Positions 1 to 8,849 of a DNA stretch of 64,000 bases are shown here, piece by piece. The stretch lies in the NCBI GenBank assembly GCA_900066355.1, contig FMEL01000006.1:62001-126000 (forward strand), read 5' to 3'. Source of the DNA: an uncultured Ruminococcus sp. GTDB taxonomy: Bacteria; Bacillota; Clostridia; Lachnospirales; Lachnospiraceae. Positions within the stretch are counted from its first letter, which is position 1; every line of letters starts with the position of its first letter. Under the pieces are notes generated by a model. It searched no databases and was not told the DNA's origin. It saw nothing but the letters and a program-made list of their open reading frames with translations. The position numbers were made by a program, and so were the translations under genes.

Positions 1-224
1 CAATGTATTCACTGTATATGTTGGAAGACAGACTGGTGGAACATCTGAATCTTGTGGACGATGAAGCACAGGAGAGAATGGATATTCTGGTACGTCAGAT
101 GATGGAGCAGCAGGGCATTACGGAAGAATTGAAAGCTCGTGATCAGATGGAATGGGTCAGAGCGGTAAACAATATCCGGAATGCTGCAGAAGAGATTGTG
201 TTAAAAGAATTAGTGTATATTTAA
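1..224 (+). CDS. tnpV: TnpV-like transposon protein, 5' end outside window
   Basis: This is the C-terminal part of a TnpV-type small protein found in mobile elements of gut Firmicutes; its biochemical role is not established. The visible 73 residues end in the family-typical pattern of an acidic helix, a QGITEELKARDQMEWV block and a RNAAEEIVLKELVY tail. TnpV proteins are usually about 110-130 residues, so the start probably lies upstream of the window; the ATG at position 3 is an internal methionine. A hairpin terminator follows directly. It suggests that the left edge of the window lies inside or at the end of a mobile element. Confidence 0.7.
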   Translation, partial: MYSLYMLEDRLVEHLNLVDDEAQERMDILVRQMMEQQGITEELKARDQMEWVRAVNNIRNAAEEIVLKELVYI

Positions 225-229
225 GGTAA

Positions 230-256
230 TGGAAAGCTCCTTCGGGAGCTTTTCGC
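230..256 (+). terminator. Intrinsic terminator after tnpV
   Basis: AAAGCTCC, a TTC loop and GGGAGCTTTT form a compact hairpin ending in T residues just after the tnpV stop. The interval from here to 485 holds one short ORF and is otherwise AT-rich with no recognisable RNA gene. Confidence 0.7.
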
Positions 257-360
257 TGTTTGGAAGAGATTATATAGAAAATGGGTTAAGAAGATGGTAT
301 TATTAAAGCAACGGGATTTTTTTATTATAGTATCTAAAATGTTTTATTCATTACAAGGAA

Positions 361-447
361 ATGGAATTGATGAATGCCATTAAACTTCCTAATAGAAATA
401 GAATCGTTCGATATTCTGAATTGGAAAATTTGATAAGTACAGATTAG
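361..447 (+). CDS. Possible 28-residue ORF, unrecognised
   Basis: An ATG at 361 opens a 28-residue frame ending in a TAG at 445. The peptide is basic in its first half and ends in YSELENLISTD. The only ribosome-site-like sequence is a weak AAGGAA directly before the ATG, which is too close. It could be a small upstream partner of the large ATPase gene at 486, a remnant of a longer gene, or chance. I do not recognise it. Confidence 0.2.
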   Translation: MELMNAIKLPNRNRIVRYSELENLISTD

Positions 448-485
448 AGCACGTGTAGATGTAATAAGAGAACGAAAGGAAAAAT

Positions 486-3400
486 ATGGGAAAAAGCACA
501 AAGAAGAAAAACAAAAAGATTACAGCTCCAAAAGCAAATATTCAGGAATTAAGTATTTCTAGGGATGGCGGACAAATTGCACTCAGGGGGTATTCATATC
601 AATTTTTGTATTCGTGTTATTTAATTCTTTCGTCATCAAATCCAAGCAATTTTTTCCAGCTTGAGGGGATTGAAGATATTGATTGTATCATGCAGAAAAA
701 TGGTAGTAATGATATTACTCATATACAGTTGAAATATTCTGTCAACAAACAGGATGCCAACTTTTTAACTGATGTGCTCAAAAATTTTCTTGAAGCATAT
801 TTGCTGGATCAAAATAGATTTTTTAAGCTTGTTTACGATTTCCCTGTTGCAAAAGGCCATCTAAGTAAGATATTTGCATCTAAGTTAGACGAAAAATCAC
901 GCACCCATTGGGCTGGCGTGATTTCAAATATCAAGAAAAACAATCCTTCTTGGAATTGGTCTGTTTATGATTTCGATAAATTTATTTCACATCTGTCATT
1001 TGAGAAGATTGAAAAATCTATACTTGCTACTGAAATTGAAAAAACCTTAATTAGAATTTATGAGATTAACACAGACAATGTTTCATTATTTGCAAATAGC
1101 ATAAAAATTCTTTGCTTTGAAAAAATGGAGCAGCGGGCCTATGTGACAAAAGCAGAATTAGATTCCAAAATCCAATCTGTCAAAATAGATATCAGTAAGG
1201 GTCCTCAAAATCCAGCTCATAGTTGGATTCGTAAACTGGACTACTCTAAGCCTAGCATTGATGAAGGGTGTAGTTTTTACGAAGGGAAAAAAGCAACACC
1301 AGCAGATATAGTAAGTGGGTTTCCAATCAAACGACCGAGTTTAGAAAAAGATGTTATTAATTCTATTTGCGAAAACATGGTTACTGTAATTAAAGCTTCT
1401 AGTGGGCAAGGAAAAACCACGCTGGCTTTGCGGGCAGCTTATATTCTCCAAAATGAATATATACCATATCAGTTACTATGGTGTGATGAGATAAAAGAAA
1501 TTGGGAATATTGTCCAATATTTCAAAGCAAGAATTCAGCTTGGTGAAAAGATTCTTATCTTAATTGACAATCTGGATAACCATCTCAGCAAATGGAATTA
1601 TCTTGTTCAGCTCTTACAATCCGAATTGCATTGTCATTATAAGTTGCTCATCACATCGCGAGAGATGGATTGGTATAATTATAGTGGTGACTTGAGCAAT
1701 ATCCAGTCTTTGAAAGTAATTAAGCCGGTTTTAGAAGAAAAGGAAGCAATAGAGATATTCAATCTATTCAGAGAGGCTAAGCAACTTCACCCAAGCATAA
1801 CAAGCTGGCAAAGAGCATGGAATAAGATTGCAGAAAGGCAACTACTTATAGAGTATGTCTACTTGCTTACTCATGGTGAGATGTTATCAGAAAGAATAGC
1901 CTCACAAATATCCGAAATAGGACAATCATCTTCTGGCAAAGCAAAATGTGAAATCTTACGCAAAGTATGTTTTGCAGATCTTTGCGGAGTCAGGCTTTCT
2001 GCTATCAAACTTTCTGCGAGTCAATCAGAAGACTCTGGCTCGGATTTTGGGGAGCTTTTAAAAGGTATGGAATCGGAGTTCCTTGTGCATGTAAATGAAG
2101 AGAGTGGGTATATTGAGGGGCTACATCCCATTCGGTCAAAGCACGTTGTTAAGAGGCTGCATGAATTCCTGCCAATTGACAATACCGCCATTTCAGTTAT
2201 GAAAATGGCGGACAAAGCGGACCTATCGATACTGTTTTCTCATCTGCCGGAGTTTACCCTGAACAAAGAAACGTTTTTCCGCGATGCGGTCGAGAGTCTA
2301 TGGGATGAAAAAGACCTTTCAAACTATACTTCTGCAATACAGGGGCTTTTTTCAGGGAGTGTGATGCAGTATTTCCTTTCTAACCGGGCTGCGTTTGACG
2401 ATGCAGATGCCCACGGCGGTCTTTTTCTTCTATCGACCGAAATGTGCCCCTTTGCTGTATTCGAGGATTTCGGTGTGTCGATGGATACGCTGGACAAAAT
2501 GCGGGAAACATTTCCGGATAATAAGAATATAGAATATCTTTGCCGATTACGGGAGCGTATTCCCACCTGCTGTTTGCAGGAAACGTATGTCTATATTTTC
2601 TGCGATTGTTTATATAGGAAAATGCGCACCTTTCGTTTTGACGGAATAAAGGACATCACGTCCTATACCTCCATTTCTGAGTGGATCTATAACATCAATC
2701 CAGAGTGGAATGTATCGGCCGGATTTTCTCTGGACGATCTTTGGAGCAAGCCAGAAAAATTGACGCTGGAGTGCGTTTCTACGCTGATGTATCTCTCCTA
2801 CTGCGGGAACAGAGAGAAATATATGGAATTTGTGGAACGAAATCTTAAGAGTATTCTTACGTACCTTAAGCAGTGGACCAGATCACATAGGGTATTTATT
2901 GATTCCGAAAAAAAAGCGATTCACATTGAATATATCCTTCGATTGCACAATATTAAAACGGGAAATGAGCAGAGCGTCTCAAGGCTGAAATTCCTTTGTA
3001 AAGCCTTGCCTATTTTTGATTTGTATTGCGCGGATGCTCTCAAGCCGACAGTTGATTTGCTCTCGGCTTATCCTGTTCCCGACGATGCACATAAAGAAAT
3101 GCCCATTAAAAATATTGTAATCATGTTCCATCAGAATCTTACGTCGCTATGGAACAAGACCATTATGAGCAATTACGAATTTGATACCGCGACAGAATGG
3201 TTAAATTACTGGTTTGATGTGAGAGAACATATATGTTTGCTTGCAGATAAGTGCTGTGCCTGTATTTACAAACTCCTTGGCGGAAAACCATTAGGGAGTT
3301 TGGCCGGGGAGGTAGATCAACTTCGTGAAGAATTTGCCCTAATTACTACTGGTGAAAAGCGATATCCTAAAGAAGATCGTCCTTTTGAAGAAAAAGCTAC

Positions 3401-4433
3401 AGTGCCCGAGAGGTTAGGAAAAATAAAGAGTAAATACTTTCAAAGCATACAAAACTTTATGAATCAGTTTGCAGGGTTCCTCATTAAGAATGAACAAAAA
3501 CAAAGATTGGCTATGGTTAACCTCACAATAGCTCAAAGTGCTCTTGTGACAATGCAGAATTACTTTGCAGAAATTGCAATTGATTTTAGCTTTCAGGAAA
3601 GACAGTTGACTCTTTGTGTTATGGAAACACAAAACATAGAGCGACTAATAATGTGCTGTAGCTACTACCAGACACATTCGCCAAATAAGTATTTTAATAA
3701 ATATCAAATTAGCAATTGGTATGACGGGCATTGTCGGGATGAGAGAAAGATAGTAGAAGACGGATTGTCGGAATTAGAATCAAAGTATTCGATTCATTTT
3801 CCTGATCAGATTTACACCATTGACATGTTGAGCTATTATCCCATCATAGTTGGTAATTTTGATATGGCATCGGAAAGCAATTTAACCGAATGGCTTCTGG
3901 GCTGTATCGCATTTGCTGATGCTCCCTTTGATTACCTAGTCATATTATCTGCAAACGAGTCCAAAGAAATAGATTCTACTGCTTTACAGTTCCCTCGACG
4001 GATGCTCGTTGACGTCAAGAAGGCAATCGAATCAGAAAATCATTCATTGCTTGATAAACTGGTGCCTCCATATCCTGTGAATGTGACAGCACAAATGCTT
4101 GACTGCTTTAGTGAAAAATATGATTTGCCTGAAAAAAAAGTCACCGATGTCGATGAACTTCCAATAGGATATATTGCAGAAGAACTATGGATATATTCTA
4201 AATCTGTGGAGTTGTTGACGGAACCAGAAGATGCGTGTTATCTTGCAGCTCAAACGCAAGATATTCAGCTCAACATTACGGAAATGCTTTGTTTATTGAA
4301 GAACAAGCTTCCGGTCAAAGATGTCGATTGGTTAATAGAAATTTGTGATAACGTATTTTCAGGAGAAAAATTTGATGACATTATGTTCAATAATGTTATT
4401 GAACATTTCATACAGAAAAAGATTGAACAGTAA
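486..4433 (+). CDS. Cap4/DUF4297-like nuclease fused to STAND-type ATPase (Avs-like defence protein)
   Basis: The 1315-residue protein starts at an ATG preceded by GAAAGGA. Residues about 28-90 match the pattern of DUF4297/Cap4-type nuclease domains: GG..AL.GYSYQ at 28-39, a helix, then E60, E63/D64, D66 and Q81-x-K83, which resembles the E/D...QxK nuclease core. A P-loop ATPase follows: Walker A ASSGQGKTT at 304-312 (K310; first Gly replaced by Ala), Walker B ILILIDNLD at 356-364, and a TSRE sensor-like motif near 390. The remaining roughly 850 residues look helical and repeat-like without a recognisable catalytic domain, as expected of a target-sensing arm. This order (nuclease, STAND ATPase, long sensor) matches antiviral STAND (Avs) proteins. 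The middle of the gene (about 2150-2900) reads as more GC-rich than its flanks. The assignment to a defence role is inference. Confidence 0.65.
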   Translation: MGKSTKKKNKKITAPKANIQELSISRDGGQIALRGYSYQFLYSCYLILSSSNPSNFFQLEGIEDIDCIMQKNGSNDITHIQLKYSVNKQDANFLTDVLKNFLEAYLLDQNRFFKLVYDFPVAKGHLSKIFASKLDEKSRTHWAGVISNIKKNNPSWNWSVYDFDKFISHLSFEKIEKSILATEIEKTLIRIYEINTDNVSLFANSIKILCFEKMEQRAYVTKAELDSKIQSVKIDISKGPQNPAHSWIRKLDYSKPSIDEGCSFYEGKKATPADIVSGFPIKRPSLEKDVINSICENMVTVIKASSGQGKTTLALRAAYILQNEYIPYQLLWCDEIKEIGNIVQYFKARIQLGEKILILIDNLDNHLSKWNYLVQLLQSELHCHYKLLITSREMDWYNYSGDLSNIQSLKVIKPVLEEKEAIEIFNLFREAKQLHPSITSWQRAWNKIAERQLLIEYVYLLTHGEMLSERIASQISEIGQSSSGKAKCEILRKVCFADLCGVRLSAIKLSASQSEDSGSDFGELLKGMESEFLVHVNEESGYIEGLHPIRSKHVVKRLHEFLPIDNTAISVMKMADKADLSILFSHLPEFTLNKETFFRDAVESLWDEKDLSNYTSAIQGLFSGSVMQYFLSNRAAFDDADAHGGLFLLSTEMCPFAVFEDFGVSMDTLDKMRETFPDNKNIEYLCRLRERIPTCCLQETYVYIFCDCLYRKMRTFRFDGIKDITSYTSISEWIYNINPEWNVSAGFSLDDLWSKPEKLTLECVSTLMYLSYCGNREKYMEFVERNLKSILTYLKQWTRSHRVFIDSEKKAIHIEYILRLHNIKTGNEQSVSRLKFLCKALPIFDLYCADALKPTVDLLSAYPVPDDAHKEMPIKNIVIMFHQNLTSLWNKTIMSNYEFDTATEWLNYWFDVREHICLLADKCCACIYKLLGGKPLGSLAGEVDQLREEFALITTGEKRYPKEDRPFEEKATVPERLGKIKSKYFQSIQNFMNQFAGFLIKNEQKQRLAMVNLTIAQSALVTMQNYFAEIAIDFSFQERQLTLCVMETQNIERLIMCCSYYQTHSPNKYFNKYQISNWYDGHCRDERKIVEDGLSELESKYSIHFPDQIYTIDMLSYYPIIVGNFDMASESNLTEWLLGCIAFADAPFDYLVILSANESKEIDSTALQFPRRMLVDVKKAIESENHSLLDKLVPPYPVNVTAQMLDCFSEKYDLPEKKVTDVDELPIGYIAEELWIYSKSVELLTEPEDACYLAAQTQDIQLNITEMLCLLKNKLPVKDVDWLIEICDNVFSGEKFDDIMFNNVIEHFIQKKIEQ

Positions 4434-4634
4434 AATCGTTGTAGCTTGATTGTTTTAGCAGACAGTGTCTATTTAATCGAAGAAAAAGAATGTTGATAGT
4501 ATAGGCATTGAAAATGCTAGACTATGACTTAGATTTCAAATAAAAGTAAATAGTTGGAATATTAAAATAATAATGTGTGAATATTATTCATTGTCTCGGC
4601 ACCATTTATGGTGCCAGGACAATACTTTAGATGA

Positions 4635-6344
4635 TTACAATTCCATATCATGTGACCTTTTCTTAGTCCGAGCAGACTGATTTCGCCGCATTTCCTGTTC
4701 TCTCTGATATTTAAGTTCCCATGCACGATGGGAGAAAACATCAGGGTCTTCCACATTGAGATAATCCACCTCATCGGCTGCAATATCACGACGGTGATAG
4801 TCATAATACTTACCAAAAGTACCTTTGAGCTGCTCGATCAGCTTATCCCGGAAATCAGGACGTATCTGGATTCTGGTATCCAGTAACTCGGTATATTGTT
4901 CTGGTTCAGGATGAAATTTTTCTTCCCGGAAAGCGGCGGCATCTTTTTCAAGCTGTTTTTTGAGCGAGATGTCCTGAGAATCTAGGATATCAAGATTGTT
5001 ATTCATTTGGTTATATTTCTTGGATAGATTTGTCATATCTTTATCGGTAGAGCATTGTGCCTGGAAGATTAGCTGCTCTTTCCTTGATTTCAGTTCTTCA
5101 ATTTCTTCGGTAACAGTGGTAAGCTGCTGATTCAATTTTATATGCTGGATGGGATTCAAAATACTGGTTTTCTCTTTTTTCACATTCAGTTCTTTCCGCT
5201 CTGTAACTTTAGCTTTGAGTTTCTTTTTAATGGTGTTGTATTTATTCAGTATTGGATTAAAATGATTCATCCAGTCATGGATCACTTCTTTTTGCATCTC
5301 ATTGTGGAGCAAATGATACTGTGTAAAAATCATATGATTGCGGATCGCTTCTAACGTTTCAGCTATTATTGGAATAGACTTTTCTACAGCTTCAGCCAGT
5401 TTTGCTACCTTTGCTTTTAATTCTCGGAGCATTTTGTTATCCGCACGAATCTGACGGTTGATTTCACAGCGGTCTGCTATCATGCCTTTCTTTTCCATAT
5501 TCTGGGCAATGTAGCCTTCATGGATGGTTGGCTGTTCGGTGATTCCCTGATCTGCAAAGCTGCGGTGATCAATGGTAGCATTTATCTGATTACGTGCAAG
5601 CATTTTATTTACGGCATCTGCCCAGTTTGCCCGCCAGATACAAAGTTGTTCATCACTGTTCCATTGTTGGGAAATAGGATTCTGTCTGCCATATCGGCTG
5701 CTCTTGGGGTGTTTATCAATCCGTTCATATCCTTTTTCCTGTGCAACAGAGGAAGTCAGATATTCTTTCTTTTTTCCAACTTTATAGCGATATTGCTTTT
5801 CCCATCCCTGTTTCTGAGCAGTTTTAAATTCAGAAGCAGTAAACCCTTTTTCTTCCCCATCTTTGATACAGAGATATTCTTTTTCTGTTTTATACTGCCA
5901 TGTTCCATTTTCATTTAATGGTCGGACAGTAAGAAGAATGTGTGCATGGGGATTGTGACCATCTGTATCGTGAATGGCAAAATCAGCACACATCCCCATA
6001 TCTACAAAATTCTTTTTAATAAAATCTTGAAGAAGAGAAATATTGCTGTCTTTATCCAACTCAACGGGGAGTGCGACAACAAATTCTCTTGCAAGTCGGC
6101 TGTCTTTGGTCTTTTCGGTTTCTTCCACAGCATTCCAGAGTTGTTCCCGGTCATTCCATTCCAATGGAGCCATTGGAGGAAGCATCACCTCCTGATAGAT
6201 CAGCCCCTGCTTTCTGGTATAGTCATGCTGGATGCCGTCATAATCATTGTACATGCGGCTACAGCTCATATAAGCAGAAGCAGCAACGGCAGACCGACCG
6301 GAACCACGGCTGACGACTTTGGCTTGCATATGATAAATTGCCAT
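4635..6344 (-). CDS. mobL: MobQ/MobL-family relaxase
   Basis: This relaxase would nick the oriT just upstream and pilot the cut strand during mobilization. The start is the ATG at 6344, preceded by AAAGGAGGTG; a longer frame upstream lacks a ribosome site. In the 569-residue product Y25 (SAYMS) is the likely nicking tyrosine, and H125 with H130, H133 and H135 (HNPHAH) forms the metal-binding HUH motif. Residues after about 310 are rich in charged helices and coiled coil with no helicase motifs, so this is the MobQ type without a fused helicase. The oriT at 6423-6462 and DUF3847 lie directly upstream. No type IV coupling protein or secretion genes are visible, so the element would depend on a helper for transfer. 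Confidence 0.9.
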   Translation of the reverse strand: MAIYHMQAKVVSRGSGRSAVAASAYMSCSRMYNDYDGIQHDYTRKQGLIYQEVMLPPMAPLEWNDREQLWNAVEETEKTKDSRLAREFVVALPVELDKDSNISLLQDFIKKNFVDMGMCADFAIHDTDGHNPHAHILLTVRPLNENGTWQYKTEKEYLCIKDGEEKGFTASEFKTAQKQGWEKQYRYKVGKKKEYLTSSVAQEKGYERIDKHPKSSRYGRQNPISQQWNSDEQLCIWRANWADAVNKMLARNQINATIDHRSFADQGITEQPTIHEGYIAQNMEKKGMIADRCEINRQIRADNKMLRELKAKVAKLAEAVEKSIPIIAETLEAIRNHMIFTQYHLLHNEMQKEVIHDWMNHFNPILNKYNTIKKKLKAKVTERKELNVKKEKTSILNPIQHIKLNQQLTTVTEEIEELKSRKEQLIFQAQCSTDKDMTNLSKKYNQMNNNLDILDSQDISLKKQLEKDAAAFREEKFHPEPEQYTELLDTRIQIRPDFRDKLIEQLKGTFGKYYDYHRRDIAADEVDYLNVEDPDVFSHRAWELKYQREQEMRRNQSARTKKRSHDMEL

Positions 6345-6422
6345 ATCTGGCACCTCCTTTCGATGTTGCCTGCAACAGCGGATAAAGCCCTCGGCAGAGC
6401 GCACGAGCCCCGAAGGGGATAC

Positions 6423-6462
6423 CACTGCCTGATTTATCAGGTGGTGAGTAAGTGCGCCCTTC
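6423..6462. other. oriT: Candidate origin of transfer (oriT), IncQ/MobQ type
   Basis: A near-perfect inverted repeat (CAC, TG, CCTGAT / ATCAGG, TG, GTG) at about 6423-6446 is followed by TAAGTGCGCCCT at 6449-6460. That 12-mer is identical to the nic-region core known from IncQ (RSF1010) oriT, where MobA cuts after GTGCG. The arrangement of a hairpin immediately 5' of the nic core is also that of RSF1010. It lies about 80 bp upstream of the relaxase start, the usual place for oriT in MobQ elements. Confidence 0.75.
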
Positions 6463-6481
6463 GGGAGTAGAACTTGTGCGT

Positions 6482-6703
6482 TTACATTCCCCGTAGCCGG
6501 ATCATCAGCTCCCGTTTTAGGGAATCTAAATCCATTTCTTTAATATGGGGAACAATACTTTCCAGAATGGCTCCTTCCTGGACTAATCGGTGTGTTCTGG
6601 CATCACGTTCTTTTTTGCAATTTCTTGCTTCAGCTTCTTCCTGGCGGTGTCTTGCCTGTAAAAGTGCTTTTTCTTCCGGTGTCATGATTCTTTTATCTGC
6701 CAT
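6482..6703 (-). CDS. DUF3847 family protein, possible relaxosome accessory
   Basis: A 73-residue, highly charged helical protein resembling DUF3847 members found beside MobL relaxases. The ATG at 6703 sits 8 nt after GGAGG; a GTG three codons upstream is less well placed. It carries a long Arg/Glu/Gln-rich helix (ALLQARHRQEEAEARN) and a C-terminal amphipathic segment. Its place between the replication genes and the oriT/relaxase makes a MobC-like accessory role in oriT recognition plausible, but that is inference. No enzymatic motif is visible. Confidence 0.65.
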   Translation of the reverse strand: MADKRIMTPEEKALLQARHRQEEAEARNCKKERDARTHRLVQEGAILESIVPHIKEMDLDSLKRELMIRLRGM

Positions 6704-6873
6704 ACCTGGCACCTCCTTTTTATGCCCGTATCCGGGCAGTTTTGGTTTTAAAATCTTTTGGTTTGGTACTATGGTTTTAGATAACTGACAGTGGCATGTT
6801 CTTGGTGAAAAATAAGGAAAGATAGTAGTACCACTGTCAGTGAAAAATAATCATTGCGTTATACTTCTTTGAG

Positions 6874-7731
6874 TCAATTCTGGTTCGGAGCATGATTGTT
6901 CAACAGGATTTTTTTCGCCCGTTTTAAATTATCTGTTGCATTGTCCTGACGGATATTCCGGTTATTGATACGGACAGGAATACATCTCTCCAGAATACGG
7001 TCATAAATTCGTTTGTGTGCGATATCAGCGGCATTATTCAGCTCTGATAAAGTGAGATTGGTCGTTATGATCAGGGGCTTTTTACTGCGGTAACGACTGT
7101 CGATCACATTGAATACCTGTTCCAGTGCAAAGTCAGAGTTCCGCTCAATTCCGAGATCATCAATAATCAGAAGACTGTAGCGGTTTAAGCTGTTGATGAA
7201 CTGGTTTCTGTCTTCAAAATGCATTCCGGTAAGGGTATTCAGAATCTGGGAAAAGTTGGTCATCAGTACAGGAACGCCTTTTTCCAGCAGGGCATTGGCA
7301 ATGCAGCCTGCAAAAAAAGATTTTCCAGTACCGACATCACCCCAGATGAGAAGTCCGGAGGCGTTTGCTTTCATCTCTTCCCAGTTGCTTACATAATTGT
7401 GTGCCAGTTTTATTTCCGGATTGATGCCGTTATCCTTGGAAAAAGTGTAGTCATAGAGTGCTTTGTCCTGTAAGCCGCTGGTTTTAAGATGCTCTATTTC
7501 CATTTGTTTTTCATGAAGTTTTCTCTGGGTTTCTTCCTGCTCAAAGATTTCCTGCTGGCATTTACAGCGAATGGAAGGAATAAGCACCTTTCCCTGTAAT
7601 TCATGCCGGCATTGTCTTGGCGTATTGCATTTGGAACAGTAGATCAGGTGGTCTGTTTCGTTAAAATATTCATCAGGCTGAAGCTCTCTGTTTGGTGTTA
7701 TAGCGGTTGCTTTTCCTGTAAATCTTGTCAT
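6874..7731 (-). CDS. DnaC/IstB-like ATPase, replicative helicase loader
   Basis: A 285-residue AAA+ protein of the DnaC/IstB family, likely loading the host replicative helicase at the element's origin. Two Cys pairs (YCSKC near 31-35 and RCKC near 55-58) could bind zinc. Walker A is GDVGTGKS at 131-138, Walker B LLIIDDLG lies near 190, and ITTN (sensor 1) and a distal Arg-rich segment follow. Its start overlaps the stop of the RepA-type gene (ATGA at 7728-7731), so the two are translationally coupled. The pairing of an initiator and a DnaC-like loader is typical of plasmid-like replicons inside integrative elements of Clostridia. Confidence 0.85.
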   Translation of the reverse strand: MTRFTGKATAITPNRELQPDEYFNETDHLIYCSKCNTPRQCRHELQGKVLIPSIRCKCQQEIFEQEETQRKLHEKQMEIEHLKTSGLQDKALYDYTFSKDNGINPEIKLAHNYVSNWEEMKANASGLLIWGDVGTGKSFFAGCIANALLEKGVPVLMTNFSQILNTLTGMHFEDRNQFINSLNRYSLLIIDDLGIERNSDFALEQVFNVIDSRYRSKKPLIITTNLTLSELNNAADIAHKRIYDRILERCIPVRINNRNIRQDNATDNLKRAKKILLNNHAPNQN

Positions 7732-8444
7732 AGTGTTTCGTATTCCTCACTTTCGTAATTTCTTTGCCGGGAAGCAGGATGATCCTGTCTTGCCCAACTG
7801 ATGATGGTAGCTGCATGGTTCTGATATTGTTTTCCGGTAGAAGCCATATAACCGGATAAGCGTTCAATATAATCTTTCCAGTCAGGGATTGTCTGCCGGA
7901 TATCTTCAAGCTCTTTTTCTGACAGAAAAACATTTTGAAATTTTCCATAGGGTGAGAGTGGCTCCTTACTCCCTCTTATTGCTAAATTGTTCTTTTTTAT
8001 CTCTTTCTTATTACCAGACAGTTTTCTGTCTGTATCAGGGAAAGAATCCTGTCTGTCAATAGGACAGTTTTCTGTCTGTCTTAGGGAAAGAAATCTGTCT
8101 GTATAGTGGATGGTTTCTTTTGGGAGTTTTACATAAATTCGATTGGGCTGTCCGGGTCCCTGCCGTTTTCGGAAGATAAGCTCCTGTTTTTCCAGTACTG
8201 CCAGAGCAGTTTTAATCGTCATCTGGCTTTTGTGGAGAACTTCTGCCAGTGCTTCAATTGTAAAGTAAATGAACACATGACCATCGATATCTGACCAGCC
8301 CTCATTTTTCTGGGAAAGCCTTGCCCGGTCGAGCAGGATAATATAAAGCATTTTGGCAGTTTCGTTTATTTCCATGTCCAGAAGGAAACGGGGAAACATC
8401 ATATAAGATGGCAGGTTGGTGTCTGCTGTCAGAAAGTCCGTCAT
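7728..8444 (-). CDS. repA: RepA-type replication initiator
   Basis: A 238-residue protein with the N-terminal layout of replication initiator protein A: an N-terminal segment with FPRFLLDMEINETAKMLYIILLDRARLS, then a winged-helix region (ALAEVLHKSQMTIKTALAVLEKQELI at about 69-94). The C-terminal third has a DnaD-like helical character (DWKDYIERLSGYM). It lies upstream of and overlaps the helicase loader. An initiator gene implies that the element replicates autonomously after excision or is descended from a plasmid. The origin itself was not identified. Confidence 0.8.
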   Translation of the reverse strand: MTDFLTADTNLPSYMMFPRFLLDMEINETAKMLYIILLDRARLSQKNEGWSDIDGHVFIYFTIEALAEVLHKSQMTIKTALAVLEKQELIFRKRQGPGQPNRIYVKLPKETIHYTDRFLSLRQTENCPIDRQDSFPDTDRKLSGNKKEIKKNNLAIRGSKEPLSPYGKFQNVFLSEKELEDIRQTIPDWKDYIERLSGYMASTGKQYQNHAATIISWARQDHPASRQRNYESEEYETL

Positions 8445-8462
8445 GTGTTCACCTCCAATCAG

Positions 8463-8846
8463 TTATTCTCCAAGAAAATCCCAGTCTACATCATTATCCG
8501 GCTGTGAATTTTCAGGTGTTGGAAAGGACGCCCTGATTTGGGGCTCCCTTTGCGCCATGTCTACAGTCAGTCCGGAAAGAAAAAGTGGCAATTCCTGTTT
8601 CAGACTGTTTTCCACTGCATCTACAATCTGTTTCACAAAAAGTTCTTCCCGTTCTCTTGTTTCCAGATAAGAATCAGCCTGTGTGCGGTAGTAGCGGTCA
8701 AAATAATCTACCAGTGCAAGAGAGATTACCTGACTGTAAGATTTAAAATCCTGCCTGTCCATCGTCTGTAAATATTCCCAGGCTCTCCGCTGTTGTTCTT
8801 TGTCCAGATTAAAGCGCAGGTTTGTGTTGCGGATATTGTTCTGCAT
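8463..8846 (-). CDS. ParR-like partition adaptor
   Basis: A 127-residue protein encoded directly downstream of the actin-like ATPase, 3 bp after its stop. The N-terminal half (RFNLDKEQQRRAWEYLQ, then YSQVISLALVDYFDRYY) resembles a ribbon-helix-helix DNA-binding unit, and the C-terminal half is acidic and probably flexible. In type II partition systems the adaptor ParR is a small RHH protein encoded next to ParM, so this role is assigned mainly by position and length. The sequence is too short for a firm family call. Confidence 0.55.
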   Translation of the reverse strand: MQNNIRNTNLRFNLDKEQQRRAWEYLQTMDRQDFKSYSQVISLALVDYFDRYYRTQADSYLETREREELFVKQIVDAVENSLKQELPLFLSGLTVDMAQREPQIRASFPTPENSQPDNDVDWDFLGE

Positions 8847-8849
8847 GGT

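Noticed and set aside
5940..6470. A 176-codon open frame on the plus strand over the relaxase 5' end and oriT.
   Set aside because: It is antisense to mobL with no good start and no family pattern.
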